Shown here in pieces: positions 1 through 9,120 of a stretch of DNA of 64,000 nucleotides. The translations under genes were made by a program, and so were the position numbers. The notes beneath the pieces are model-generated. The model was given only the letters and a program-made list of their open reading frames with translations, searched no databases and was not told the DNA's origin. Each line of letters begins with the position of its first letter. Position 1 is the first letter of the stretch. Source of the DNA: Paraburkholderia acidisoli (GTDB lineage Bacteria; Pseudomonadota; Gammaproteobacteria; Burkholderiales; Burkholderiaceae); contig NZ_CP046913.1 in NCBI RefSeq assembly GCF_009789675.1, forward strand, positions 1,364,001 to 1,428,000, read 5' to 3'.

Positions 1-666
1 GCCGCGCTCGAAACGGTGGAGCCAGCCGCGGCCGCGCTCGGCGATCTCGAATTCGAGGTGCAGCGTCCCGACTACTGGGACAAGGCGTGCGCCGACCTGG
101 TCAAGCGCGACCGTATCCTCAAGAAGCTGATTCCGAAATTCGGTCCGGTGCATCTGCTGAGCCGCGACGATCCGTTCGTCACGCTCGCGCGCTCGGTCGT
201 CGGTCAGCAGATTTCCACGGCGGCCGCGCAGGCGCTCTGGCAGCGCGTGGAAGCCGCGTGCCCGAAACTCGTGCCGCAGCAGTTCCTCAAGCTCGGTCAC
301 GAGAAGCTGGCGGCGTGCGGTCTGTCGAAGCGCAAGACGGAATACATCCTCGATCTCGCGCAGCATTTCGTCTCGGGCGCGCTCCATGTTGGCAAGTGGA
401 CGAGCATGGACGACGAAGACGTGATCGCCGAACTCACGGCGATCCGCGGCATCGGTCGCTGGACCGCCGAGATGTTCCTGATCTTCAATCTCGCGCGGCC
501 GAACGTGCTGCCGCTCGACGATCTCGGCCTGATCCGCGCGATCAGCGTCAATTATTTCAGTGGCGAACCCGTCACGCGCAGCGAAGCGCGCGAGGTCGCG
601 GCGAACTGGGAGCCGTGGCGAACTGTCGCGACCTGGTACATGTGGCGCAGCCTCGAACCGTCGTGA
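1..666 (+). CDS. DNA-3-methyladenine glycosylase II, HhH-GPD family (5' end outside window)
   Basis: Removes alkylated purines from DNA at the start of base-excision repair. The reading frame is open from base 1, so the true start lies upstream; a GTG at 16 is the first possible start inside the window but probably not the real one. The visible part carries the helix-hairpin-helix segment (IRGIGRWTAEMF, about codons 148-159) followed by LPLDDLGL, which supplies the conserved catalytic Asp of the HhH-GPD superfamily. The early motif SVVGQQIS is typical of AlkA-type enzymes. accA follows on the same strand after 169 bp. Naming it AlkA-like is by family resemblance; the exact substrate range cannot be read from sequence. 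Confidence 0.88.
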   Translation, partial: AALETVEPAAAALGDLEFEVQRPDYWDKACADLVKRDRILKKLIPKFGPVHLLSRDDPFVTLARSVVGQQISTAAAQALWQRVEAACPKLVPQQFLKLGHEKLAACGLSKRKTEYILDLAQHFVSGALHVGKWTSMDDEDVIAELTAIRGIGRWTAEMFLIFNLARPNVLPLDDLGLIRAISVNYFSGEPVTRSEAREVAANWEPWRTVATWYMWRSLEPS

Positions 667-835
667 AGGCGCGCTCCGCCCTGCGTGGCGGTGCGGGCGC
701 CTGTCTTGCTGCATCAGTTTTGAGTTAAGAATAATCCTATCGAACCAGTTGTGTCGATAGTTCTTGGCCGATTTCGGCGACAGCGGTCGCGGTTAGAATA
801 CGCGCTGCCGCAAAGTTGAAGGATTCCCTATCATC

Positions 836-1807
836 ATGAAGACCACGTTTCTGGATTTCGAACAGCCGATCGCTGAGCTGGAAGCGAAGATCGAAGAATT
901 GCGCTTCGTTCAGGACGATTCGGCCGTCGATATTTCGGAAGAAATCGAGCGGCTGTCGAAGAAGAGCCAGCAGCTCACGAAGGACCTCTACGCCAACCTG
1001 AGCCCGTGGCAGGTTTCGCAGATCGCGCGCCATCCGCAGCGTCCGTACACGCTCGATTACGTGCATGAGCTGTTCACCGATTTTCACGAACTCCACGGCG
1101 ACCGCTCGTACGCGGACGACCTGTCGATCGTCGGCGGGCTCGCGCGCTTCAGCGGCCAGCCGTGCATGGTGATCGGCCAGCAGAAGGGCCGCGACACGAA
1201 GGAGCGCGCCGCGCGCAACTTCGGCATGCCGCGTCCGGAAGGCTATCGCAAGGCCGAGCGTCTGATGCGCCTCGCCGAGAAGTTCGGCCTGCCGATCTTC
1301 ACGTTCGTCGACACGCCGGGCGCGTACCCGGGCATCGGCGCGGAAGAGCGCGGCCAGTCGGAAGCTATCGGCCGCAATCTGTACGTCATGGCCGAACTCA
1401 AGACGCCGATCATCACGACGATCATCGGCGAGGGCGGTTCGGGCGGCGCGCTCGCGATCGCCGTGGCCGACACGGTCATGATGCTGCAATTCTCGACCTA
1501 CTCGGTCATCTCGCCGGAAGGCTGCGCGTCGATCCTGTGGAAGAGCGCCGCGAAGGCGCCCGAAGCGGCCGAGGCGCTGGGTCTGACCGCGCATCGTCTG
1601 AAGGCGCTCGGCCTGATCGACAAGATCGTGAACGAGCCGCTCGGCGGCGCGCATCGTGACCCGAAGGGCATGGCCGCGCTGCTGCGCCGCGCGCTCTCCG
1701 ACTCGCTGCGCCAGTTCCAGGGCATGAGCATTGCCGAACTGAAGGAGCGTCGTTACGAGCGCCTGATGGCCTACGGCAAGTACAAGGAAACGACGCCGGG
1801 CGCGTAA
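836..1807 (+). CDS. accA: Acetyl-CoA carboxylase carboxyltransferase subunit alpha
   Basis: Alpha half of the carboxyltransferase that moves the carboxyl group from carboxybiotin to acetyl-CoA to make malonyl-CoA, the first committed step of fatty acid synthesis; it works with AccD, which is not in this window. The 323-aa length is normal for the family. The N-terminus [20 protein letters not shown] is the typical coiled start, and the crotonase-like core has the glycine-rich segment [11 protein letters not shown] around residue 198. A TAGAAT hexamer at 794-799 could be a -10 box, but I see no matching -35. tilS starts 18 bp after the stop and is probably co-transcribed. Confidence 0.97.
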   Translation: MKTTFLDFEQPIAELEAKIEELRFVQDDSAVDISEEIERLSKKSQQLTKDLYANLSPWQVSQIARHPQRPYTLDYVHELFTDFHELHGDRSYADDLSIVGGLARFSGQPCMVIGQQKGRDTKERAARNFGMPRPEGYRKAERLMRLAEKFGLPIFTFVDTPGAYPGIGAEERGQSEAIGRNLYVMAELKTPIITTIIGEGGSGGALAIAVADTVMMLQFSTYSVISPEGCASILWKSAAKAPEAAEALGLTAHRLKALGLIDKIVNEPLGGAHRDPKGMAALLRRALSDSLRQFQGMSIAELKERRYERLMAYGKYKETTPGA

Positions 1808-1824
1808 CGCACCGCCGTCGCGTC

Positions 1825-3261
1825 ATGCCGACGCCGCATTCCGACCCGCACGCCGGGCGCATCGTTCTCGACGCGCTCGGCGTCGTGCTTTCTGCGCTGC
1901 CATTCGAGGCGCGTATCGCCGTCGCATATAGCGGCGGCCTCGATTCCTCGGTGTTGCTCGACGCCGCCGTGCGGGCGGCGGGCGCGGCGCGCGTGGTCGC
2001 GCTGCATGTGCACCACGGCCTCAGTCCTCATGCCGATGCCTGGCTCGCGCACTGCGCGGCGACCGCGCGCGCCTATGGCGTGAGGTTCGATGCGCGCCGC
2101 GTGGAGGTCGCACGCGACGCCGCGGCGGGTATCGAAGCGGCCGCGCGTGACGCGCGCTACCGGGCGCTCGACGCGATGTGCGCGGAGCACGGCGTCGCGG
2201 CGCTCTGGCTCGCCCAGCATGCCGACGATCAAGCCGAAACCGTGTTGCTGCAATGGTTGCGCGGCGCGGGCCTCGCCGGCCTCGCGGCGATGGCGCCGGT
2301 GCGCGCGGTCGAAGGCGGCGTGCCGCGCATGCGCCCGCTGCTGGGTTTGTTGCGCGCGCAACTGGAGCGCTATGCGCATGCGTACGATCTGCGCTGGATC
2401 GACGACGAATCGAATGACGACACCCGCTATGCGCGCAACGCCTTGCGTCACGACGTGATGCCGGCGCTCGCCGCGCACTTTCCCGGTTATCGCGAGGCGC
2501 TCGCGCGCACAGCGGCCCACGCGGCCGCCTCGCAGCGTTTGCTCGACGACCTCGCGCAGATCGATTTGCGCGAGATCGCGCGCGACGACGGGCGCGCGCT
2601 GTCGCATGCGGCGCTGGTCGCGCTCGACGACGCGCGCGCCTTGAATCTGCTGCGCTACTGGATGCGTTCGCTCGGGCTGCCCGCCGCTTCCACGGCGCGG
2701 CTGAACGACGCGCTGCGCCAGTTGCGCGAGATCGCGCACGGCGACGCGCGGGCCGCCGACACGCCGAACGATCACGCCTTGCGCGTCGATCACGCCGGTC
2801 AGCAGTTGCGGTGTTATCGCGGGCTGGTGTCGTGGGATGCGCCGCGCGCCGCAGTCGATCCGGCGCCGGCGCGCCCGCATGCCGAACTACGCTGGCGCGG
2901 TCAGGAAATCTGGCGCTTGCCCGCGTGGCGCGGCACCTACGTGTTCGCGCCCGCGAGCGCCGACGACGCCGATGCGGTGCCCGAAGCCGTGCTGCTGCGC
3001 GCGCCGCTCGTCGCGCGCGAGCGCAGCGGCGGCGAGCGTTTGCGCGACGAGGCGGCCAACGTGAGCCGCACGCTCAAGAATCTGTTTCAAATGCGCGGTG
3101 TGCCCGCGTGGGAGCGCGATGTGCCGCTGCTGTATCTCGGCGAGACGCTCCTGTTCGTGCCCCGGATCGGCGTGAATCGCTCGGCGTTCGGGGCGCTCGA
3201 CCCGCAGGCGGTCACGGGCTGGCGCCGTATCGAATGGCGCGAGGATCTGACGATCGCGTGA
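1825..3261 (+). CDS. tilS: tRNA(Ile)-lysidine synthetase
   Basis: Converts the wobble C34 of tRNA-Ile(CAU) to lysidine with ATP and lysine, so that the tRNA reads AUA codons and is charged with isoleucine. The PP-loop ATP-binding motif SGGLDS is at residues 36-41, and the segment LAQHADDQAETVLLQWLRG is characteristic of TilS. At 478 aa it is long enough to include the C-terminal TilS domains (ERSGGERLR...NLFQ...VPAWERDVPLL), which contact the tRNA acceptor stem. It starts 18 bp after accA, an arrangement I recall from Burkholderia genomes. The ATG at 1825 places the PP-loop at the usual distance from the N-terminus. Confidence 0.96.
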   Translation: MPTPHSDPHAGRIVLDALGVVLSALPFEARIAVAYSGGLDSSVLLDAAVRAAGAARVVALHVHHGLSPHADAWLAHCAATARAYGVRFDARRVEVARDAAAGIEAAARDARYRALDAMCAEHGVAALWLAQHADDQAETVLLQWLRGAGLAGLAAMAPVRAVEGGVPRMRPLLGLLRAQLERYAHAYDLRWIDDESNDDTRYARNALRHDVMPALAAHFPGYREALARTAAHAAASQRLLDDLAQIDLREIARDDGRALSHAALVALDDARALNLLRYWMRSLGLPAASTARLNDALRQLREIAHGDARAADTPNDHALRVDHAGQQLRCYRGLVSWDAPRAAVDPAPARPHAELRWRGQEIWRLPAWRGTYVFAPASADDADAVPEAVLLRAPLVARERSGGERLRDEAANVSRTLKNLFQMRGVPAWERDVPLLYLGETLLFVPRIGVNRSAFGALDPQAVTGWRRIEWREDLTIA

Positions 3262-3805
3262 TCCAGCGTGATCCAAACCGGACCGGCGGACCTCGGCACG
3301 ACATCGGAACGACATCGGCAGGAATTACCGGCTATCCCTCGGGCTGCGCGCCGCTTTCGTGGCCCTACCTCGGCCGATCTCCCGCAAATCCTTGCCAGGC
3401 AAGTGTTTTTGCCGCCTCGCACGCGAGTTCCGCCTTGTAATTTTGGCGTCATTCGGGTAGGGTAACTCGTTTGTCCAGCCCGCTTTTTCGCGTTCACGGA
3501 CGCCGTCAAAAGCGGTGTCTGCAGTGAAGGCGCGATTTTTCCTTCGAGCGGTATCCGACGGTTGCAGGGACGTCGTAGCGGCATGCGGGCAGGGCGCGTT
3601 TCAAGACATGGGCAGCACACGCTGCGCGCGCGTTTCGTTTCGATCGGGGCCACGGCTCGGGTCGCGAGGCGGCGGATCTTGACGCCCCTGAGGACAATCC
3701 CGCGCGTGCTGCACGCGCTGCATGAAACGGTCGCCAGGCCGCGAAGTCCGGGCGGCGCCGTCTTTCAGTGCGCCAGCGCGGAAACATCTCCAGTTCAGAA
3801 CGACA
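3262..3805 (+). other. Gene-free stretch between tilS and lysC
   Basis: This is 544 bp with no convincing gene. Short open frames on both strands here have no recognisable family or good start signal. No intrinsic terminator with a T-run follows tilS. A TTGACG hexamer at 3679-3684 has no -10 box at normal spacing. The lysC promoter presumably lies here, but I cannot place it. Confidence 0.5.
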
Positions 3806-5056
3806 ATGGCACTCATCGTACATAAATACGGCGGCACCTCGATGGGCTCGACGGAGCGCATCAAGAACGTCGCCAAGCGCGTCGCGAAATGGCACAAGGC
3901 TGGCCACAAGATGGTCGTCGTGCCTTCGGCGATGTCCGGCGAAACGAATCGTCTGCTCGGTCTCGCGAAAGAGATCTCGGCGCAACCGAGTCCGCGCGAG
4001 CTCGACATGATTGCGGCGACCGGCGAACAGGTGAGCGTCGGCCTGCTGTCGATCGCCCTGCAGGAAGCGGGCGTCGACGCCATCAGCTACACGGGCTGGC
4101 AAGTGCCGGTCAAAACCGACAGCGCCTTCACGAAGGCGCGCATCAACGACATCGACGGCGAGCGCGTGCTGGCCGACCTCGATGCCGGCAAGGTGGTCGT
4201 GATCACGGGCTTCCAGGGCATCGACCCCGAAGGCCACATCACGACGCTCGGCCGCGGCGGTTCGGACACCTCGGCCGTGGCCGTGGCAGCCGCGCTCGAA
4301 GCGGACGAATGCCTGATCTATACCGACGTGGACGGCGTTTACACGACCGACCCGCGCGTGGTGGACGACGCGCGCCGGCTCGATCGCATCACCTTCGAAG
4401 AGATGCTGGAAATGGCCAGCCTCGGCTCGAAAGTGCTGCAGATCCGCTCGGTGGAATTCGCAGGCAAGTATCAGGTGAAGACGCGCGTGCTCTCGAGCCT
4501 GACCGATCCGATGATGGACCTCGACGCGGAAATGAAGTCGGGCACCCTGATCACTTTTGAAGAAGACGAGACCATGGAAAAAGCAGTCATCTCGGGTATC
4601 GCGTTCCAGCGCGACGAGGCCCGTATCATCGTGGCGGGTGTGCCCGACAAGCCCGGCATCGCGTATCAGATCCTCGGCCCGGTGGCGGATGCGAACATCG
4701 ACGTCGACATGATCATTCAGAACCAGAGCGTGGACGGCAAGACCGACTTCACGTTCACGGTGCCGCGCGGCGACTATCAACGCGCCGTCGACGTGCTCAA
4801 GAACACCGTGCAAGGCCACGTGAGCGCGGAGAAGGTGCTCGGCGACGCGAAGGTCTCGAAGGTTTCCGTGGTGGGCGTGGGCATGCGCTCGCACGTGGGC
4901 GTGGCGAGCAAGATGTTCCGCACGCTTTCGGAAGAAGGCATCAACATCCAGATGATCTCGACGTCGGAGATCAAGATCTCGGTGCTGATCGACGAGAAGT
5001 ACATGGAACTGGCGGTTCGTGCGCTGCACAAGGCATTCGAACTCGAGCAGGCTTGA
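3806..5056 (+). CDS. lysC: Aspartate kinase
   Basis: Phosphorylates aspartate, the first step toward lysine, threonine, methionine and diaminopimelate. The frame is open further upstream, but the ATG at 3806 gives MALIVHKYGGTS, with the KYGGTS nucleotide-binding motif at residues 7-12, as in monofunctional aspartokinases, and a normal length of 416 aa. The N-terminal two thirds is the amino-acid kinase domain (GRGGSDTSAVA, YTDVDGVYTTDPR). The C-terminal third carries two ACT regulatory domains (from about residue 265), the usual site of feedback inhibition by lysine and threonine. A Met at 4574 could be an internal start for a separate ACT-only beta chain, as known in Bacillus and Corynebacterium; that is inference. 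Confidence 0.97.
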   Translation: MALIVHKYGGTSMGSTERIKNVAKRVAKWHKAGHKMVVVPSAMSGETNRLLGLAKEISAQPSPRELDMIAATGEQVSVGLLSIALQEAGVDAISYTGWQVPVKTDSAFTKARINDIDGERVLADLDAGKVVVITGFQGIDPEGHITTLGRGGSDTSAVAVAAALEADECLIYTDVDGVYTTDPRVVDDARRLDRITFEEMLEMASLGSKVLQIRSVEFAGKYQVKTRVLSSLTDPMMDLDAEMKSGTLITFEEDETMEKAVISGIAFQRDEARIIVAGVPDKPGIAYQILGPVADANIDVDMIIQNQSVDGKTDFTFTVPRGDYQRAVDVLKNTVQGHVSAEKVLGDAKVSKVSVVGVGMRSHVGVASKMFRTLSEEGINIQMISTSEIKISVLIDEKYMELAVRALHKAFELEQA

Positions 5057-5057
5057 G

Positions 5058-5081
5058 CGTCGGTTCGTCGTTCGACCGACG
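5058..5081 (+). terminator. Hairpin just after lysC, weak terminator candidate
   Basis: CGTCGGT (5058-5064) pairs with ACCGACG (5075-5081) two bases after the lysC stop. Only a short mixed TTGTAT follows, so termination strength is doubtful. Confidence 0.3.
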
Positions 5082-5182
5082 TTGTATGACGCGGGGATGA
5101 CGAGGTTTTTCGGTCTTGAAATCAGGGCGCCGCATGGCTTGTGCGGTTGCAGAAAAAAATCTGCAAAAAAGCGTCTTATGAA

Positions 5183-5211
5183 TTGACCGGGGCGTCTTAA
5201 CCCGCTATTAT
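5183..5211 (+). promoter_or_regulatory. Sigma-70-type promoter for tRNA-Ser
   Basis: TTGACC (5183-5188) and TATTAT (5206-5211) are separated by 17 bp, a near-consensus pair. Transcription would start near 5218, about 38 bases before the mature tRNA 5' end. Confidence 0.75.
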
Positions 5212-5255
5212 CTTGGCTTCGTTGCGCTGCCTCCCTGGCGCGAACGAAGTTTTCG

Positions 5256-5349
5256 GGAGACGTGGCCGAGAGGTCGAAGGCACTCCCCTGCTAAGGGAGC
5301 ATCTGGGCCAAAACCTGGATCGAGGGTTCGAATCCCTCCGTCTCCGCCA
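5256..5349 (+). tRNA. tRNA-Ser(GCT)
   Basis: Cloverleaf with acceptor stem GGAGACG pairing with CGTCTCC, anticodon GCT at 5290-5292 inside the loop of a CTCCC/GGGAG-type stem, a long variable arm (class II, as expected for serine), the T-loop GGTTCGAATCC, and CCA encoded at 5347-5349. It reads AGC and AGU codons. A strong promoter precedes it and an intrinsic terminator follows after 14 bp, so it is a single-gene transcription unit. Confidence 0.97.
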
Positions 5350-5363
5350 GAAATGGCGGTGGA

Positions 5364-5400
5364 AACCCCGCAAGTCGAAAGGCTTGCGGGGTTTTTCTTT
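5364..5400 (+). terminator. Intrinsic terminator of tRNA-Ser
   Basis: AACCCCGCAAG (5364-5374) pairs with CTTGCGGGGTT (5383-5393) around an 8-base loop and runs into TTTTTCTTTT. Confidence 0.92.
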
Positions 5401-5823
5401 TGTCCTTCGCGCGACGTGCAAAGGCACGGTGGGCGAGATGCACATGTGATCGCATTGCATGCCGATCAATAGTCAGGAATCCCAGGCATTGTGGCGTGCC
5501 GTGTCCGTTTCGGTGATGCGCGTCGTGGGGCACGCCGTGTGCTCATGTTGCACGGGCGAAAGATTTTCATCCGCTTGCCGATATTGCGTAGAGCTTCGCG
5601 CGTCGGTTCGCAATTCGCGGCAAGCCGCTGCGGTTTCGACGGCACGATGCGGCGAGCAGTGCTATTCTCGCGGCGCCGCAGCCAGCCCGCGTCAGTGTAA
5701 CGAGACGTAACGTCATCGCTCGTGCGCAGTGTTGTGCATCAGTTATTACAAGTTTGAAATACGCCGGCCAAAGTGCCTGCGCTATATTGGCTTCAACAAA
5801 ACATCAACCCGAAAGGTGAGTTC
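5401..5823 (+). other. Gene-free stretch upstream of the small secreted protein
   Basis: This is 423 bp without a convincing gene. A short inverted repeat GACGTAACGTC lies at 5704-5714. A TATATT at 5783-5788 resembles a -10 box, but the nearest -35-like hexamer (TTGAAA, 5754-5759) is 23 bp away, too far for a normal promoter. The reading frame of the downstream gene extends to 5773, but the signal peptide fixes its start at 5824. Confidence 0.5.
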
Positions 5824-6177
5824 ATGAAGTTCCCACGCGTCGTTGCAGTGCTGCTCGGGGGTTTGGCTATTGGTGCGTCGAGCGCTGCCATGGCCCACGT
5901 GAGCGTTGGCGTCAACATCGGTATTCCTGCGCCCGTGTATGTCGCGCCGCAGCCGGTCTATGCGCCGCCGCCTCCGCCGCCCGTCGTCTATCAGCCGGCG
6001 CCCGTGTATGCGGCACCGGCCATCGTGATCGGCTGGCACGGCGACCGTTACTGGGACGGCCGCCGCTACTGGGCGCGTGACGACTGGTATCGCCATCATG
6101 GTGGCGGCTATGGTCGCGGCCCTGGCCCCGGCCGTGGTCACTGGGATCACGGCGGTCCTCCCGGACACTGGCACTAA
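5824..6177 (+). CDS. Small secreted Pro- and Gly/His-rich protein of unknown function
   Basis: A 117-aa protein with a clear signal peptide (residues 1-24, cleavage after AAMA), so it is exported to the periplasm or beyond. The mature part has a Val-Gly-Val start, a run of alternating Pro/Val/Tyr with a six-Pro stretch, an aromatic block containing DRYWDGRRYWARDDW, and a Gly/His/Pro tail ending in GHWH. Similar short aromatic-rich secreted proteins are common in Burkholderia, but I know of no defined function. The start was chosen because AAAGGTGAG lies at the right distance upstream and the signal peptide begins there. It stands alone, closed by a terminator. The His-rich tail could bind metal; that is speculation. 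Confidence 0.8.
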   Translation: MKFPRVVAVLLGGLAIGASSAAMAHVSVGVNIGIPAPVYVAPQPVYAPPPPPPVVYQPAPVYAAPAIVIGWHGDRYWDGRRYWARDDWYRHHGGGYGRGPGPGRGHWDHGGPPGHWH

Positions 6178-6226
6178 GCCGATCCAGCGAGTATTGGCGT
6201 CGCGCGCTTCGCGTGGCGCACAAAAG

Positions 6227-6253
6227 AAAAGCCGCCCAAGGGGCGGCTTTTTT
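6227..6253. terminator. Bidirectional terminator between the secreted protein gene and fabI
   Basis: AAAAGCCGCCC (6227-6237) and GGGCGGCTTTTTT form a tight hairpin with an AAG loop. A-run and T-run flank it on both sides, so it can serve both converging genes. Confidence 0.88.
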
Positions 6254-6305
6254 ATTGCAGCCGTTGCCTGCGCAACGACGCGGATCTACGCAGCGAACAC
6301 CCGTG

Positions 6306-7094
6306 TCATTCGAGTCCGGCCATCCCGCCGACCACGGCGTTGAAGCCCGAATCGACGTGCATGATTTCGGCCGTCACGCCCGACGAAAGGTCGGAGAGCA
6401 GGAACGCGGCCGAGTTGCCCACTTGTTCGATCGTCACGTTGCGTTGGAGCGGGGCGTTCGTTTCGACGAAGTCGAGAATCTTGCCGAAGCCCTTGATGCC
6501 GCTGGCCGCGAGCGTCTTGATCGGGCCCGCCGAAATGCCGTTGACGCGCACGCCTTGCGTGCCGAGCGCGACTGCGAGATAACGCACGCTCGCTTCGAGC
6601 GCGGCCTTCGCGACGCCCATCGTGTTGTAGTTCGGGATCGCGCGCTCGGCGCCGAGATAGGTCAGCGTGAGCAGCGAAGCGTTCGACGAGAGCATCGGCT
6701 TGGCGGCTTTCGCGAGTGCGGGGAAGCTGTAGGCCGAGATGTCGTGGGCGATGCGGAAGTTTTCGCGCGTCATGCCGTCGAGGAAGTCGCCCGCGATCGC
6801 TTCGCGCGGCGCGAAGCCGATCGAGTGAACGAGACCGTCGAGCGAATCCCAGTGCTTCTTGAGGTCCACGAAAAGGGCCTCGATCTGCGCGTCGTCGGCG
6901 ACATCGCAGGGGAACACGAGGTCGCTGCCGAACTCCTGCGCGAACTCCGTGACGCGATCCTTGAAGCGGTCGCCAACGTACGTGAACGCCAGTTCCGCGC
7001 CTTCGCGCTTGCACGCCTGCGCGATGCCGTACGCGATCGAACGGTTCGACAGCAGGCCGGTCAACAGGATGCGTTTGCCAGCGAGGAAGCCCAT
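6306..7094 (-). CDS. fabI: Enoyl-[acyl-carrier-protein] reductase (NADH), FabI type
   Basis: Reduces enoyl-ACP with NADH in the last step of each fatty acid elongation cycle. The 262-aa short-chain dehydrogenase keeps E. coli FabI numbering exactly: Tyr146, Tyr156 and Lys163 (NYNTMGVAK) are all present, and Gly93 in SIGFAP, the residue changed in classical triclosan-resistant mutants of E. coli, is unmutated. The N-terminus [20 protein letters not shown] is the FabI-type nucleotide-binding start. AGGAGAATTC provides a good ribosome site. It is divergent from yejA across a 108-bp gap. Confidence 0.97.
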   Translation of the reverse strand: MGFLAGKRILLTGLLSNRSIAYGIAQACKREGAELAFTYVGDRFKDRVTEFAQEFGSDLVFPCDVADDAQIEALFVDLKKHWDSLDGLVHSIGFAPREAIAGDFLDGMTRENFRIAHDISAYSFPALAKAAKPMLSSNASLLTLTYLGAERAIPNYNTMGVAKAALEASVRYLAVALGTQGVRVNGISAGPIKTLAASGIKGFGKILDFVETNAPLQRNVTIEQVGNSAAFLLSDLSSGVTAEIMHVDSGFNAVVGGMAGLE

Positions 7095-7202
7095 GAATTC
7101 TCCTAAATCAGGTCAATGCGTCGGGCGCCTGTGGGGCGGCGCCGCGAGGTTTGGGTAGAATTCTCTCACAACTGACAAGGCTGCCCGGACAAATCCCTTT
7201 CT

Positions 7203-9095
7203 ATGACGATTCGAACGCTTGGCGGAACGGCGCGTGGCGCGCTTGCGAAGGGGCTGGCGGCGGCGGGCGTGGCGCTCGCGTTCGGGATGGCGACGATGCC
7301 TTCGGCGCACGCCGTCTACGCCATCGCGCAATACGGCGCGCCCAAATACCCGCAGGGTTTCACGCATTTCGACTACGTCAACCCCGATGCGCCGAAGGGC
7401 GGCACGCTCGTGCTCGCGAACCCGGACCGGCTCACGAGTTTCGACAAGTTCAATCCGTTCACGCTGCGCGGTAACGCCGCGCCCGGCCTCGGCATGCTGT
7501 TCGAAAGCCTCACCACGGGCAGCATGGACGAAGTCGCTTCGGCGTATGGTCTGCTCGCCGACGATATCCGCATCGCGCCCGACGCGCTCTCCGTCACGTT
7601 TCACATCAATCCGCGTGCGCATTTCTCGAACGGCGACCCGGTCACCGCCGCCGACGTGAAGTTCTCGCTCGACACGCTGAAGAGCCGCCAGGCCGCGCCT
7701 TCGATGCAAGCCTATTTCAGCGAGATCACGCGCGCGGTGGTGGTCGACCCGGCCACCATCCGCTTCGAGTTCAAGTCGAACAATCGCGAGCTGCCGCTGA
7801 TCGCGGGCGGCATGCCGGTGTTCTCGCACAAGTGGGGCATGCGCCCGGACGGCAGCCGCATCGCGTTCGACCAGCTGGCGTTCGAGCCGCCCATCGGCAG
7901 TGGCCCGTATGTGATCGACCGTTATTCGAACGGCCGCACCATCACTTATCAGCTCGATCCGAACTACTGGGGTAAGGATCTGGCCGTGCGCGTGGGCACC
8001 AACAACTTCACGCGCATCACCTACAAGCTGTATTCCGACGATGTCGCGCGCCTCGAGGCGTTCAAGGCCGGCGAATACGATGCGCTCGTCGAGAACGTCT
8101 CGCGCAACTGGGTGCGGCGCGACGTGGGCAAGCGCTTCGACAGCGGCGAGCTCATCAAGCGCGAATTCCCGCAGCACAACGGCACGGGCATGCAGGGCTT
8201 CGTCATGAATCTGCGCAAGCCCGTGTTCCAGGACGTGCGCGTGCGCCACGCACTCGACCTCGCGCTCGACTTTCAGTGGCTCAACCGCATGCTGTTCTAT
8301 AGCCAGTACCGGCGGCTCGACAGCTGGTTCGCGAATACGCCGTTGCAACCGAAGGGCCTGCCGTCGCCGGGCGAACTGGCGCTGCTCGACCCGTGGCGCA
8401 AGTCGCTCGATCCGGCCGTGTTCGGGCCGCCGCCGGTGCAGCCCGTCACCACGCCGCCCGGTTCGCTGCGTGCGAATCTGCTGCAAGCGCGCCAGTTGCT
8501 CGCCGATGCGGGCTGGACCTACCGCGACGGCGCGCTGCGTAACGCGAAGGGCGAGCCGTTCACGTTCGAAGTGCTCGACGACACGGCCGCCTCCTCGCAG
8601 TGGGCGCCGATCATGGCGCAGTACACGCAGGCGCTCAAGCGGCTCGGTATCCAGGTGAACTACCGGTCGGTGGATTTCGCGCTGTATCAGAAGCGGCTCG
8701 ACGCCTTCGACTTCGACATGACGACCATCAAGTTCCCCGACGTGCAGGTGCCGGGCGCGGAGCAGGTCGACCGCTTCGGCAGCAAGGCCGCCGACGAGGC
8801 GGGCTCGGGCAATCTGATCGGCGTGAAATCTCTCGCCATCGACGCGATCCTCAAGGCGCTCACGCAGGCGCAGACGCTGGAGCAATTGCTCGACGCCACC
8901 CACGCGCTCGACCGGGTGCTGATGCACGGCTACTATGTGGTGCCGCAGTGGTACAGCGCGACGCACCGCGTGGCGTATCGCAACACGCTGGCGTATCCGG
9001 CGAAATTGCCGCTGTACTATGGCGCGGGCGACTGGATCATCTCCACCTGGTGGCGCAAGCCGCAGGCCGCGCCCGCGCAAGCCGCTCAACATTGA
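7203..9095 (+). CDS. yejA: ABC transporter periplasmic substrate-binding protein, YejA-like
   Basis: Periplasmic binding protein for an oligopeptide-type ABC importer. A signal peptide spans residues 1-37 (cleavage after SAHA). The mature protein (about 590 aa) is a family 5 extracellular solute-binding protein, with HFDYVNPDAPKGGTL near the start and FSNGDPVTAADVKFSLDTL further in, both typical of YejA. It heads a four-gene operon with two permeases and a double ATPase in the same order as E. coli yejABEF, which imports microcin C and peptides. Substrate here is unproven. A TAGAAT at 7156-7161 may be part of the promoter. Confidence 0.92.
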   Translation: MTIRTLGGTARGALAKGLAAAGVALAFGMATMPSAHAVYAIAQYGAPKYPQGFTHFDYVNPDAPKGGTLVLANPDRLTSFDKFNPFTLRGNAAPGLGMLFESLTTGSMDEVASAYGLLADDIRIAPDALSVTFHINPRAHFSNGDPVTAADVKFSLDTLKSRQAAPSMQAYFSEITRAVVVDPATIRFEFKSNNRELPLIAGGMPVFSHKWGMRPDGSRIAFDQLAFEPPIGSGPYVIDRYSNGRTITYQLDPNYWGKDLAVRVGTNNFTRITYKLYSDDVARLEAFKAGEYDALVENVSRNWVRRDVGKRFDSGELIKREFPQHNGTGMQGFVMNLRKPVFQDVRVRHALDLALDFQWLNRMLFYSQYRRLDSWFANTPLQPKGLPSPGELALLDPWRKSLDPAVFGPPPVQPVTTPPGSLRANLLQARQLLADAGWTYRDGALRNAKGEPFTFEVLDDTAASSQWAPIMAQYTQALKRLGIQVNYRSVDFALYQKRLDAFDFDMTTIKFPDVQVPGAEQVDRFGSKAADEAGSGNLIGVKSLAIDAILKALTQAQTLEQLLDATHALDRVLMHGYYVVPQWYSATHRVAYRNTLAYPAKLPLYYGAGDWIISTWWRKPQAAPAQAAQH

Positions 9096-9120
9096 CGACA
9101 ACGACGGAACCGATCGAATC

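Noticed and set aside
3262-3805. Lysine riboswitch upstream of lysC
   Set aside because: I see no L-box core or terminator/anti-terminator arrangement, and such riboswitches are not known to me in betaproteobacteria.
5197-5533. Small minus-strand open frames overlapping tRNA-Ser
   Set aside because: They run through the tRNA and its terminator. Matches of such frames to database proteins usually come from mis-annotated tRNA regions.
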